A stretch of DNA of 64,000 bases from Litoditis marina (Eukaryota; Nematoda; Chromadorea; Rhabditida; Rhabditidae): assembly GCA_964036275.1 (NCBI GenBank), contig OZ038434.1:22867879-22931878 (forward strand), read 5' to 3'. Shown piece after piece: positions 33,179 through 45,800 of the stretch. Position 1 is the stretch's first letter. Each line of letters begins with the position of its first letter. The notes below the pieces were generated by a model, which was given only the letters and a program-made list of their open reading frames with translations, did not search any database and was not told the DNA's origin. The position numbers and the translations under genes were made by a program.

Positions 33179-35092
33179 TTCTCATGGAAGAATGAGGGTA
33201 AACGACTGAAAACACACGGAATCAGAATAGAAATTATCACAACAGAAACCAACTCAGACAGATCTTTGCCAAATGGCGCAGGTCAGAGAAACGAAGATGT
33301 CTGCGCCCTCATTGACCTCCACACTCTCTCGCTTTTGTAGCTGGCCAATCGCGCAAAATTGGCGCCAATCGTTCTGAGAATGAAAAACTTTACGACCTAC
33401 TAAACTTCATTGGCGTGGTGCCAAGGACTCGAAATTAGAACAAAATGACTATTGTTAATAGCAGCCGGGTGTCTAAATTGCATTACCTTAGTAGGGATTT
33501 AGAAGCAAATTTCATTCACACAATGTTAGTAGATATTCGATTGTTAAAACAACAAAATAAGCATGGAAACTATTGATACCATAAATATTTATTCTAACAA
33601 ACTATGAACTGGAACAAGAAATCTAATATCACAGATTAGCACCCAAAATAAAATCGATCACAACAACTTGAAAAAACTAATAAAAATAAAGCTGAAATCT
33701 TCCATACAATCTATATCACCAAGGTAGGCAGGAAAGACACTTTTACAGTAGAATTAAGTCAATTTACAACACAACAAATGATGAGTTTGTTCGAGAAATT
33801 AATGAAACAACTACGATTTGAACAGAAATGAAATATAAGTTCGACCGAGTTACTTCTATAGATATATAAACAACTAAACACAATGTAGTAGTAGCAAGAA
33901 TTGAACTATGAAAGTGATTCACACAGAGAAATATAAAGCACCGTAGTACTTCATGATGACTGACTACTAACGATAACTGACTCAAAAACATGCACTTGAC
34001 AGGCACTAAAAACAGTGAAAAATGACACAGTTATATGGGATGATGAGAAAGATCACTAGAAATATTAACCATAACGTTTATTTCACCATTGCTCATTATC
34101 TCTAGTTATCTAAATTCTATTATCAAACATCAAATTTTACTCTCTTTTCCTCAGGAAAAAAAACATTTCTTCACAAAGTGCTACTGTGCTCACTCTAATT
34201 CTAAAATCAGAAACCAATGTAAACGAAATCCGCCATAAAACTGACAGTATTACAAATAAGTAGAGAAAATACTAGTATGACCACCTATTGCACAACCTTT
34301 CCATTTGAGATGACGTCATTTCTGCCCTCGTCGAACTTCAGAAGACACGACACAGCAGGCTGGTTGTCGCCGGCTGTCAATACTCCTGGAATGAGTGCTG
34401 GTTTGGTCAAGTGGATAACCGCGCGCTGCCGCTCAAGGCAGATGGGTTCGATCCCACCCAGTTGGAAAAGCGAAGTAGGGTGGAACAAACCAAAAAAGTC
34501 GAGGAGGGAATCATTCTCAGTCCCTACAATAGCAAAAACTATACTGTTTTTGGGATCAGAATGAAAGATTGCACGAGATAAACGAATTTATTAGAAAAAC
34601 TATATTTAAAAGGAACGAGGGTCGATCTACCAATCATTAAACCTCCTTCTAGGTGCTGTGTTGAAATCGAGAAATAGCGCAGAATAGTAGTTGCCATACA
34701 ACACCAAAGTACAACCCTAGAACCCGGTGAAAAGCCCACCTTTTCACTATGGACCAGTCCTCCAACGGCCCGAATTCATCATTAGTTGGGGAAGAGAAGG
34801 GAACATCCAGAATTATGTTCACACTAAAGGAGAATTCTATTTAATGTAACATTCAATTGAATGATACTAATAACTCGTAGGTTTCAGTTAGTTTCTAACA
34901 GATCCAGTGAGTTCCGATTGATCTAAAGCATTATCTGAGTTTTCTAATCGAAATACATCCAAATCAGTCACCTCGCGGTAAGAATAGTCAAACTCTGTGA
35001 AGTTTAGCAGGAAAAGTTTCTATATTCAGTAGTAACATCCCGCCCTAATTCAGAAGTTCTGAAGAGATGTGAATCAAAATCAATAGCGCCAG
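33179..35092. other. Intergenic region between the UVRAG-like gene and vps41
   Basis: It contains the vps41 promoter and 5' UTR and the 3' flank of the UVRAG-like gene. TTTATT at 34587-34592 (minus AATAAA) is a possible polyadenylation signal about 500 bases past the UVRAG-like stop. A partial GCGAGAGAGC-family repeat lies at about 33281-33333 and a tRNA-like sequence at about 34398-34461. No further gene is recognisable. Confidence 0.5.
34398..34461 (+). other. tRNA-derived sequence (A and B boxes, not a full tRNA)
   Basis: CTGGTTTGGTCAAGTGG has an A-box, CTGCC/GGCAG forms an anticodon-like stem with a six-base loop (GCTCAA), and GGGTTCGATCCC is a perfect B-box, followed by ACCCAG, which pairs weakly with CTGG. 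The acceptor stem is too poor for a tRNA gene. It is probably a tRNA pseudogene or the head of a SINE. Confidence 0.45.
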
Positions 35093-38000
35093 CTACAAAA
35101 GCGAGAGAGCATGCTTTTCGTTCCACGAGGGCGCAGACAGGCTGGGGCAGTCTGCGTCTCTCTGACCTGCATACTCTCTGGGAAACGTCTGAGTAATGTA
35201 GTTTGTCGCCAACCTTTCCAGATCCTCTTTTTCCTCGAGTCTCTCGAAAAGATGGGCGGGGCTACTGACACTGTTCCAGGGCCGATGGGAGTACGTGGGA
35301 GGGATGCATCTGGAAGAGGGTAGTTAGAGAAAGAGAGAGAGGGGGGGGGGAGAGGGAGAGAGAGAGAGAGAGAGAGAGAGGGGGAGAGAGAGAGGGGGAG
35401 AGGGAGAGAGAGAGAGAGGGAGAGAGAGGGAGAGAGATAGAGAGACTTACTCCAACTCGACGGCCGTAGTCCATTCCTTGATTGAATGGAGAAGTCGGTC
35501 CAAATGAGGGGACGAAAACCCGGAATCCGATCTCAATTGAGCCACATTTCGACCTGAAACTGAAAATATAGTGAACATGAATTAACGAAAACAACAATGC
35601 TCCTCATTTCCTTTACGAAAAAGTTCCGATTCGAGCTATGTCGACAAAATGCATCCACTTCGCGTCCATTTACTAAGCGTCGCGATTTATGTAACTTGTA
35701 ACCGTACCCATAATGTAACTTGTAACTGTATCACGTACACCAATGGCGTGTAACCGTGTCAGTGGTTGAATAAGTCAGGGGTTCAAGAGTATAGTTACAA
35801 CAGTAGAGAGAGAAAGAAAGAGAGAGAAAGAGAGAGAAAGAAAGAAAGAGAGGGAGGAAGAGAAAGGGAGAGAGAGGGAGAGAAAGAGAGAGAGAGAGAG
35901 AGGGAGAGATTGAGAGGGGAAGAGATAAAGAGAGAGTATGATCCACTTACTGAGTAGCGTGACAGCCTGCGCAAGCCTGTCTCTATCTGAGCGCCATCTC
36001 GTTCCGAATAACGACAACCTGAAAAGAAAAACGAGTTATATATAACCGAAATCAAGAAAAACTTCTTTTTAATACCAAAAATACTAAATTTTCATGTATT
36101 TTGATCTACAAACAAGCTTATGGTCGCACTTTACTGATATTCTATCATTTTAGCTTCAAGTGGCCAAAAACGTTAGCTGCTGCGGACCAATCAATAACTA
36201 TCTTACGTGTGCAACAGGGGAGCCTTCTGACAGGATACAAACCGAATACTATGTAGGCGACAACATTAGTTCCGGCTATACGGCCAAAAACCATAAAACG
36301 GTTCGAGTTCTGCGAAACTAGTACAACTTTTGGCAAATTCGGCTTTTCCTCAAATCGTTAGACTTTGCTAGTGTACCCATCTAGCACAAGATACTTGAGC
36401 ATATCCTGATAAATGAATGGAACTATATAACTATAACAATTGATCTTTGACCTACTCACGTTTTGTCCTCCCTTGGTACGTATATGTGTGAGGTGGAGGC
36501 CGCCGATTGTAGTGGATATCTGAGGGGGTAATCGATAATCCTCGATATTCCCAATAGAAAATGGACAGCCAGACCGAGAGACGTGGAGAGTTGCGTGTCG
36601 GAGTGGCCTGCAACAAAGTCAATGGTATAATTCAGTACATTTAGTACTACAAGTAGTACTTCTACACTACACTTCAGTACAGTTGGTACTACAGTTAGTA
36701 CTACAGTTAGTACTACAGTACAGTTAGTTGGCATACTTCAGTAAAATTGTCCGAATTGCCCGAAAGTTGCAAAAACAGGACTCTGTTTTAGTGTTTTCGA
36801 CCATAAATTCTCTATTTTCGAAGTTAAAGGTTATTTTTCTGGTAAACGGATCTTCCTTCCAGTAGAATATGTCGATTTTACAGCAACGACAAATTACAGA
36901 TGCCAGGTGTGTAAATGGTACCACATTTCTCATAGAAACATGTCAACGTTTCCCAGATTTGCTAGCAAATGAATCAATTCTATTTTCTTCTGGCCAATTA
37001 GTTAGATTTCCTACAAAGATTCCAGTAATCGATACATATCAACTGCTTCCCACCTGCTAGAGATACGATGGAAGGTAGATGAACATTCCTTATCAAGTCC
37101 AGTTTCTTACACGGACAATCTGGTTTCGACGAAACGCGCTCCACGGATAACTGAAAAAACGCAAATATAGATGAAGCGGAAAGTTAAGTTACATATTGAA
37201 AGTGAACTGGTGATACCGGTATCGCTATCTTCGGAAATACCGCAAAATTGTTGATATTCGCGTTCTCAAATAAAAAAACGAACTGTTTGTATATTAATCT
37301 TTGGAATGGATTGAATACAATCAGCGTCAAAGGTGAAACATCTGTACAAATGACAAAAGAAGGGTGAAAGTAGTAAAGTCAAAAACAAAAACTACTCACA
37401 CTTATGTCGAAAACCTCCGATAATTCCTTGATCATCACTTTTCTTCGTAGTCGCAGGAGGCTCGAGTACATTTCCAGATATTTCCTGAAACAGAAAGAAG
37501 TAAACCCAGAAAAGCCTGTAAGATTTTGAACAAACTGTTTCAAAACTGCTCGAAACGCACAGAAAAACCAAAAAATCTGCCCGGGAGAACTAACTGGGCA
37601 AACCAGACAAAAACTGTGATTGTGCTGCATCGCCAATCGGCCTGCTTCTCAGGTGTTATCAAAAATTCTGCTGTGTTTGCCGATCAGACTACAAATAAAG
37701 TTTGGTCACAATCTAAACATGAAGTTCTAATCAACAACTGCAAGCCATTTACACTAGTAAACGCATTTCTAGAGAACGAACAAAACTCAAACTAAATATC
37801 TCCTTTCTTCTCTATACCTTCACATTCTCATATACTCAACATTTTTCAGGCGGTTTACACATACAAAACAAGCAACCAGAGTTATTTTGCGGAAAACTTT
37901 TGGTTGCCTTCAAATACAACCAAAACTTTCTATATCGAGTTTTTCGGTTGCGTATAGTGATTTTGGTCGCATTTGAAATGCAGCCAATGGTTTCTACTGA

Positions 38001-39411
38001 AAAATTGGTCCACTTTTCATGACAAGAAAACGAGAAAATAGAAGTATGAAGTCAAAATAAGGCAACCAACCTCCTTTCACTGATGAAACGATCGAAATTG
38101 TCCACTCGGACTGCCATCGAAACATTGCGGCGAACTAGCAACGACAACTGTGAAGCCTGAAAGACATGTTATTTATACCTTTAAGATGATAACTTTTGCG
38201 AATGTCCGGGTTTTCTGCATAATTACCTAGTGAACCGATGACTATTGCATTTCCTTCGTTTATAGAGAATAGAGCCTTTGAGTGAGAATGTGAATCAAAC
38301 AAATTCACGTCACGTGATAAATCACACAACGCGTCTCACGTGATCTCACTAAGACTCATATCCCATTTTCTAGGAACACTTTGGACATCTAAATACTATA
38401 TACTACTCAACGTTCACCTCGAAAATAGACGTTTTCACGATAAAGTAACCATTTTGAGAAAGTTCGAGCTCTACAGATCAAATAATGGAAATTCCCCCCA
38501 GAAAAGTCAGCTGAAAAAAGAGCGTACTCTGCAGTTGAAAACCGAGTTGTTTACCAAGGTTCACTGAGAACCCAAGTTGTAAATCAAGGTTCTGACTTTT
38601 TACCCAGAACTTGGTGCACAATTGTGCACCAATCTTTGATTTCACAACTTGATACCAACTAGTGACCAATTTGGTGGGGCGAACCTTGGTAAACAACTCG
38701 GTTACAAACTTCAAAGTACCTTCTTTTTTCGTTCGTCCTCCAGTTGAGCCAAAGCGATTCGTTTCTTCGCACAAATCCGCTTCAATTGGTCCAATCGACT
38801 CGATTTCTGCTCATTCACAAAATGGAGATTTTGCGACTCGGAGGCCTGAAAAAGAGACAATAATCTATAAACTATAAATTTCACAACAATCGATATCCCC
38901 AAGCTACAAACTACAAGTGACTCCGGAAAGTACATGGTACAAGTGATTGATAGTGAAGAAAACAATTGATAGTTGAATTGCGCAGGAGGAGGGAGATATA
39001 AAGCAAGAAGAGAGGGAAATAGAGACCAACAACTTATCAATTGAAATGCCTCTATACAAGTGGCCAGCGGACCATCCGCTTCCATTAGCTCCCGCTGTTT
39101 TCCAATCGTTTCCTCAGTTGACCGAATCGCCCGCGAAAGAGCTTGTAACCTGTAAGAAATTGGTCAACAAAAACGAACCGATATTTCACAAACAATGTGG
39201 TTTGTAATGGTAAAATGAGCCGACTACGCAAATTTTCTCAGATTCCAATTCGGTTAGAAAATAAATTCGCTGATTCAAAATAAGTTCCTCCAAATAACTC
39301 AACCAACCTGTGCCATGTAACCAGATTACACGAGACTACTTCCTTCTTTCTATCCTCAAATAACCGAAAAGAATATGTGGAACTGGCTCGGGAGGAGCCC
39401 GCATTTGACAT
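35093..39411 (-). CDS. UVRAG/Vps38-like subunit of Vps34 complex II (10 exons found)
   Basis: UVRAG (Vps38) joins Beclin-1, Vps34 and Vps15 in the PI3-kinase complex of endosomes and late autophagy. Exons 5' to 3': 39411-39308, 39149-39050, 38845-38720, 38156-38071, 37484-37400, 37150-37111, 36607-36460, 36018-35951, 35553-35451, 35309-35093; phases agree and give 358 aa. Residues about 35-150 form a charged coiled coil. Family marks follow: LRLRRKVMIKELSEVFDI, then LSTSLGLAVHFLLG...YPLRYP (about 188-212), and RDRLAQAVTLLSRNVAQLR (like the 'YAVFLLNKNIEQLR' region). I found no N-terminal C2 domain, so the true start may be upstream of 39411; an acceptor-like TTTTCAG ends at 39423. Exon 2 seems to use a GC donor (GAG|GCATTT). 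The last ~23 residues come from a dispersed repeat. Confidence 0.82.
35101..35180. repeat. GCGAGAGAGC hairpin-type repeat overlapping the UVRAG-like last exon
   Basis: It starts GCGAGAGAGCATGC and ends GACCTGCATACTCTCTGGG, and shares 'CAGNCTGGGNCAGTCT' and 'CGTCTCTCTGACCTGCA' with 52146-52223. An internal stem CGCAGAC/GTCTGCG is present. Read on the minus strand it supplies the stop codon and final residues of the UVRAG-like protein. Confidence 0.65.
35325..35445. repeat. GA microsatellite in a UVRAG-like intron
   Basis: GAGAGAGAGGGGGG-type repeat between exons 9 and 10. A second GA tract fills 35800-35940 in the preceding intron. On the transcribed strand both are CU-rich and lie close to splice sites. 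Confidence 0.9.
36630..36735. repeat. Short tandem repeat (AGTACTACAGTT) in a UVRAG-like intron
   Basis: Several copies of TTAGTACTACAG/TTGGTACTACAG in tandem, next to a CATACTTCAGTAAAATTGTCCGAAT segment (from 36731) that resembles the CATACACCAG MITE end. Confidence 0.7.
38311..38342. promoter_or_regulatory. Two CACGTG E-boxes 26 bp apart in a UVRAG-like intron
   Basis: GTCACGTGAT (core 38311-38316) and CTCACGTGAT (core 38337-38342). Both match the E-box part of the CLEAR element GTCACGTGAC bound by TFEB-type factors in vertebrates. Their role here is inference only. Confidence 0.35.
38540..38703. mobile_element. 164-bp palindromic element in a UVRAG-like intron
   Basis: The 23-bp ends 38540-38562 (AACCGAGTTGTTTACCAAGG plus TTC) and 38681-38703 are perfect inverted repeats. 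The exact centre is a 22-bp perfect palindrome (38611-38632, TTGGTGCACAA and its mirror). Intermediate parts also pair imperfectly. No ORF is present. It ends about 17 bp from a coding exon. It is a MITE or foldback element of unknown class. Confidence 0.88.
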
Positions 39412-39423
39412 ATTATGGGGATC

Positions 39424-41021
39424 TGAAAATAGTACATTACAATAACATTAGTACAACATTATAATACAATTATGGATATTCCGTTCATCGATAAACCCAT
39501 TATCAACAATCAACTTCACTTTGAAACGGGTTTTAGCAACTCTTCACAGAGAAATAGGTGGTAAAAAACAAACTTTCGAATAAGTTAACCAGTAACCCGT
39601 TTATCAGTCCAACGATATGGTTAACAAAATACCCGATTGAATACAGCACAGAGAATTAATATTCGGGGATTTTTCAGGATCCGTTCGGGGTACCGTCATC
39701 AATCGTTCGGGGTACGATTCATGAAACGTTCACCGAACGATTGCTGACGGGACGGTGAACAAACCCTGAAAAATCCCTGAAATTTCCCGGTTGTCATCTA
39801 ACAATTACTCAGTAAAAATTAATAGGATTTTTTCTTGTTAAAAGTATTTTCCGCAAATATTATCATAAAAATATTATAAAATATTGAGACAGTAAAGTTC
39901 ATCAAAGTAAAAGTTCAGAACTTCATTATGTCTTTCCTGTCCATCTTCAGACTTCGAAGTTGAGCTGGCATTTTCCAAATATCAAATCAGGGCACCCCTG
40001 GCCGCGCCGTATCTAGTACTGGTTACGCGATTGCCGCGGCAAAGGGCTTCTTCAGGATTCCCACCCAGTTTTAACCCTGACAAAGTACCGTCAGTTCACC
40101 GTCCGTTCAATGTCTTGACACCGAACATTATTTCGGCGTTTTATCAGCGTCAAATTTCTGAAATTTCCGTGTTTTTACATTGATTTTACCCTGAATTTTC
40201 CCTGAACCTCCGTTCATTGAAACATAACTGCTTTTTCGGGGTTCGTTCAGGAAGAATTCAGCGAATTTTCAGTGTTCGTTCGGTGTTTTAATCTTGAAAT
40301 ATTCCTGAAAGATCCCTGAACAAGGCGTTCCCTGAACGTACGGTGATTTTTCACCAACCCAAGATTTCCTATGTAACTGACAAACACATGAAAACACTCA
40401 GAAAAACAATTCACCCACAAATTAACCTCTTTTAGGAACAGAACTTTTTCTCCGTTTTTTGAGCTAATGGTAGCTGAACCAACTAAAACCTGCAACTTAC
40501 ATATCATACTATCTCATGTACAAACACCTTTTCCACAAACACAAAGGGTAGTAAAAGCTCACACTCACACAGTAAGTTTGGTATTTCCGACCGTATTTCC
40601 ATAAGAACATTGATTTATATAACTTTATTTGACAAGATGAATAAATGTGTCACTGATAAAACATAGCAATCAACGTGAACAGACGAAGGAAAAGATCAAT
40701 CAAATCCAATTGGATAACCACGTACTTTCACTGGGTAACAGATAGAAAACAACTCGAATAAACCAAGGATCTTACATTCTGTGTACTTAAACAGAACAAA
40801 ACATCATCTTTCTAAACAACTTCTAAAAGGGTAAACATACTACTTTCACAGTAAAATCAAGGGGAATACAATAGAAAGGAGTGTGGGTATAGTGAAATAT
40901 CCACTAACAGCCTAAATTAGAGTGACAAAGTCAATAATCCTCAAGAAAACAACAGCATAGTGAATCAAAGAAAACATAACGGGGTGAAAAACCAACAATT
41001 TCCCTCGACGAAAGAAGAATT
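39424..41021. other. Intergenic region between nup62 and the UVRAG-like gene
   Basis: TTTATT at 40624-40629 (minus AATAAA) is a likely nup62 polyadenylation signal about 400 bases after the stop. From 39660 to 40350 the DNA is built from repeated, partly inverted words such as CCCTGAAAAATCCCTGAA, GTTCGGGGTAC and CACCGAACG, which looks like decayed or nested inverted-repeat elements. A GC-rich island (about 39990-40050, GGCCGCGCCGTATCTAG) interrupts it. No gene is recognised. Confidence 0.45.
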
Positions 41022-42836
41022 CTATTGAATTGCGTTGAATTCGCGGGAAAGTTGACCAGCTCGCTGGGAAAGTTCCTCTGCAAACGAATAACTACATTCC
41101 ATGAAACGCGATTCTGATATATTCATATTACCGGGAAAAACTAGTGCATTTCTCGACTTCAACTCGAATAAACCTACAATATGTATAGTTGTGAACGAAA
41201 AAAATGATGATTTTAGAGAAGCTGATAATATGAACTTCAAGTGAAGGTAAACAGTGAGCTAACAATAAGGACCAGTAAGCAATAGGCTAACCATGTCCCA
41301 GTAACTTTGTCCGAACAGCCGGAACCGGAAAAATAGACTACTTTTTCTCGAATAGTGAGACCTGACCGGTGTATGGGGCTAACAGTAAGGATACAAAGAA
41401 GAAAGAATAAACTGACCGCTCTTTTGATCTACCCACAACAGGTTGTCCAACTGTTTCTTGAGCACCTTCTGAATTTGTTCCACCGTCACCAGACCCTCAT
41501 TTCCACCCACGTTCTCCTTGTTCTTCACCAGGGAAGACAACTGAAAACACAGACAAAATTAGCGAACAGATCAGAATATAGGCTGTGTTTGTAGTTTGAT
41601 CCCGTGCTTTTCGCCCACAACGTGTGAAATTTGGGGCGTAGCGTGCGAGATCAAACTGCAAAGAATGAGCTAATTGTGCGTTCTCTCTCTCTCTCTCTCT
41701 TGTTTCGACACTGTTTGAGAGAGGAATTAATCATCGTGATAGAAATAAACTATCAAAAGTTGTAGTATGTGTGACCTGCTTTCTAAAACCACGTTTGACA
41801 GTGAAATGCAGAGAACCATAACAAATCAGGATGAATTCGTTCCAAAGACTTCACTTTCGAAATTCGAATACATTCTTCTTAGGAATCGAGAAATAAAATG
41901 TCCACATATATTCTAACCGAGAGTATGATTGATATTCGATAGCGAATAACGATATGACACACATCACATATATCATACTGCGTCATCCCCGAGCAAAGAG
42001 CCAGAAAAATACGAGAAACCTCATTTTCCGTCGATTTCAACGGAAACCAGCTGATTTTCGAAGAAACATCATAGAATGGTATCTTTCATATCTAAAATCG
42101 GGTTATTCCCGCGAAAATGCCGTTCTTCGAAGAAAAATAGAATAAACAACTCGCCTGATTCGTGATTTCATTGATATCGTCGTCCGCTTCTTTCACTTGA
42201 GCATCTACCGTGATCAACAGCTGCATTCTGGAATAATAAGAGCCCATATTCATGTTTCGAGGGACAGTGGTCGTGCCAGCGAAAATGCTGGTCATCCCGG
42301 GATGATCAGACTACAAACTATAGATGAAATACCCCTCAACATTTGAGTGGCTCTCCTATTGAACTATTTTACCTATGCTACAAACTGACACGTAAGGAGA
42401 AGGCCATCGCAAATAATACGTGAAATAGGTCCGAATCAGGGCGAAAAAGAGTGAGCAGAGCAACCAGTCCCAAAAGTGAGCATCAGCAGCCCCGAATACA
42501 CAAAAATAGTCATTTTGCCTAGAATCTTCAACATTTACCCCCGAAAGGTGACCATGGCACAATTGGAATCGGGCAAAAATGAGCATCAGTCAGCATCGGA
42601 ATTAGGGGATATTTTACGTATGGTTAGGATAAGGCCATCCCAAATGCTTCCTGGTGACCAAACTACAAACTGACATGTTCCTTCTTTGTTCGTCGGCCGG
42701 CGTCGCGTAGGACATGTCGATGGAGAATCCGTTGGAGGTGTCGGTCCAGTCGGGGAGACCCAACTTCTTCTCCAGATCCACCACCAGCTGCTCCAGCTCT
42801 GCGAGGAAAGGGAAGAATGAGTGTCTGGTTCTCACA

Positions 42837-42876
<40 letters not shown>

Positions 42877-45800
42877 ATGGGAGAGACATTCGAATAGACA
42901 GATATATAAACATCAAGTACCAAATAGATAGAAGGTAAAGGAGGGAGGGAGAGAGCGAGAGAGAGAGAGAGAAATCTGCGTACCGTTGTGTTGTTCGTCG
43001 ACGAACGCCAGATTGTGCTGGAGTCGATCCCGCGAGTGCTCCAAGGAACACAACTCCTTCTCCACAGCAGTTAGCTGCAATAATACAATTGACATGATAC
43101 TATGACAGTCCTACAAGAAGGAGCCAGGTTTCTCTTATAGATTCGTGAATACGCATGATTTTGCAGCAAAAACAGTAAAATTATCGTGATTTTGGTCAAA
43201 GGGGAGCCCGTTGTTTGAGCTTTTCAAACTATTCGGACGGATATACTGGAGTATGATAATGCAATTGACATGATTAACATCGATTCGAAAAATGACTTGA
43301 TTGGGGACAGAATTCAAAGATTCTGTCGAGGTATTGACCTACAAACTACAACAGACACGCCAAATACCCCTGTTCTAGGAGATTTCTGAACACATGAAAA
43401 CTCATGATTTTGCTTGAAAACCTTTTACTTTTCTGAATGCTGATGAAAAGGGGTGTTTTCAATCTCAATTACTTGGACAACTCTACTGGAGTACGGATGT
43501 ACCCTACGAGGATACAACATAGAAACGAAATTAGCTATGAATTCCTGCCCACCTTGCTCTGATTAGTCCTGATGACTCGATCGTAGGCATTGACTTCGAG
43601 TGCCTGATTCAGGAACAACTTCTCCTGAGCTGTCACCTCCATTGTCAGATTGGACACCATCTGAACAAAGATCAAAGATCAGTATCGATTCGCATGAAAA
43701 CTGTGAGAAATCATGCTTATTAGGGTTGTGTGAAGAAACTTGGCCATTTTGGAGTAAAAACTATGTATAATGTGAAGTAACGAAATTCTGAGAAGTATAG
43801 ACTGATTACAACCCCCTCCCTTTATGTAATCGGAATATTCATCGGATGTGACTAGCTTTTCACCCATCGCCGTAGTCAAAGATCACTGCACCATTCCTCC
43901 TTTTCAGACTAAATTGAATTTAACCTCAAAAGAAAAAGGGAGAGTAAAATGTCCCCAATATATCCACACAATCCTACTAACCGTCTCAAGATCGCCGAAC
44001 AGAATGGGCTTCTCTCCCAGCGTGGGAACTGTCGCCGTAGTTGTAGCCGGCGTCTTGCCGAAGAGAGATCCGGCGGACGAGAGACCCAGAGAAGCGGGGG
44101 CGGTCGTCTTGGCACTGAAGGTTATGGGATCAAAATAGGACCGCAATATCATCATTGTTCGTTGGTAAAAAAGGATATTGTTTGCTGACTGAACCAAAAA
44201 AAAAACTAGGAATGGGGAAAACCAGGAATCGAACATTGTTCGGTTGTATCAACCAAAAGAGTTGGCTCAGAATTTTTGATATCGCACGAACCTCATGATT
44301 TTGCTTTTGCATCAAACCAGGGCAGATTGCTGGACTATGGTTATGATGTATTTTACAATGGAAATTCGATTGTAATGATGAAACTGTGCCAAACATACGT
44401 AGTTGATTGCGTTGTGGCTCCGAACGAAGGGGCGGAGCTAGAGGCTGAAACGAACTCAAATAGAAGTGAAATATGCAACATTCGAGGAAGTCATTTTCTG
44501 TCATATTATCGCTTACTATAGGGGATCCCAATAACCATCTCTCCAGGGAGTAACGTTAGGAATTAGTAATCTCCCGTTATACAAACATAGTTATATTTGC
44601 GCATACAATCACAATCTAATACAGCTGTTTAATCATTCAAAATCATCAAAAAAACTAGCTTCCTATTTTTGCTGGAAAATTAAGCCGTTTATAAATCGAA
44701 AAACAGGCCTTTTTTTCAGAAAGTTACAAATTGGTGTGTGGTGAAACGGTAGGAATCTCTCCGTCATATAAACATGAATGTATATGTAATTCACCTGGAG
44801 TAGCTGCTCCAAACAGAGAGGTCGCAGCAGCTGGCTTCGAGACGGGAGTCGCAGCTCCGAAAAGACCTCCCACGGCGGCAGAAGTGGCTGCCACTGAAAT
44901 ATCGATTATTACTACGCAAGAGTCATGAAATCTGCTTCACGCCTTCATAAGCAGTTTAATACTAACTAAAAAATAGAGCAACGAAATGGAACGAATGTTT
45001 CTAACCACTCGAGAACAGCACACTTTGTTACTCTATTGTTTACGCTCATCTCATTAGTACTTCAGTACACGAAAAAAAACTTTATCAACTTTCTGTGGAA
45101 GTGGATTGAACAAATGAAAGAGAAACTCGATAGTATAAAAACTAAACACTGACCACTAGTAGCTGGAGTTGCGGTGGCGGGCGTGGTTCCAAACAGGGGT
45201 GCTGCGGCGGCGGCAGTGGTCTTGGCGCCAGCCGCGGCGCCAAACAATCCCCCGGTTGGCGCGGGAGCAGCGGCAGTGGTCGCGGTACTGGCGGCCCCGA
45301 ACAGGCCGGCGGCAGACGAGGCGGTAGCTGCGGTAGTGGCAGGGGCCGCGGCACCGAACAGAGCTCCTCCAGTGGTAGTGGTGGCGGTGCTGGTGCTACT
45401 GGCACCAAAAAGACCTCCGGTGGTGGAAGGAGCGGGTGCAGCTGGAGCTGCAGCACCGAAAAGGCCTCCAGTCGAGGCGGGTGCAGCTGTTGTGGCCGGA
45501 GCTGAACCTGAAAATAATCGATTATCTAATGAGGTGGTCTGGTAAAAATAAGGCTCAACGGCACCAAACTTTGGTTATTTCCAAATTTCCTGTGAGTTTT
45601 TAGACGTTTGCTGATCTCACAATCTACCAAAACATATATGTAAAAAGTTCCCTTGTGAGAGAAGAGTAGAGAAACAACCATTTGTTGGTTATGGTTATTT
45701 ACTAATACAGTTATGAGCTGTAACCTAACCAAATGCCTAATGCCTAGCCTAATGGTACAGCTATACTCCAGCAAAGTTGTCCAATAAACACCCTCACTTT

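Noticed and set aside
34398..34461. Functional tRNA gene
   Set aside because: The acceptor stem is mostly unpaired and the anticodon loop has six bases; kept as a tRNA-derived sequence.
38711..39085. 124-codon minus-strand ORF spanning two UVRAG-like exons
   Set aside because: The middle part is a hydrophobic, AT-rich translation of the intron between exons 2 and 3. Intron retention cannot be excluded but coiled-coil continuity favours splicing.
44215..44290. Possible minus-strand tRNA near GTTCGATTCCTGG
   Set aside because: It has a B-box only; no A-box or cloverleaf could be drawn.
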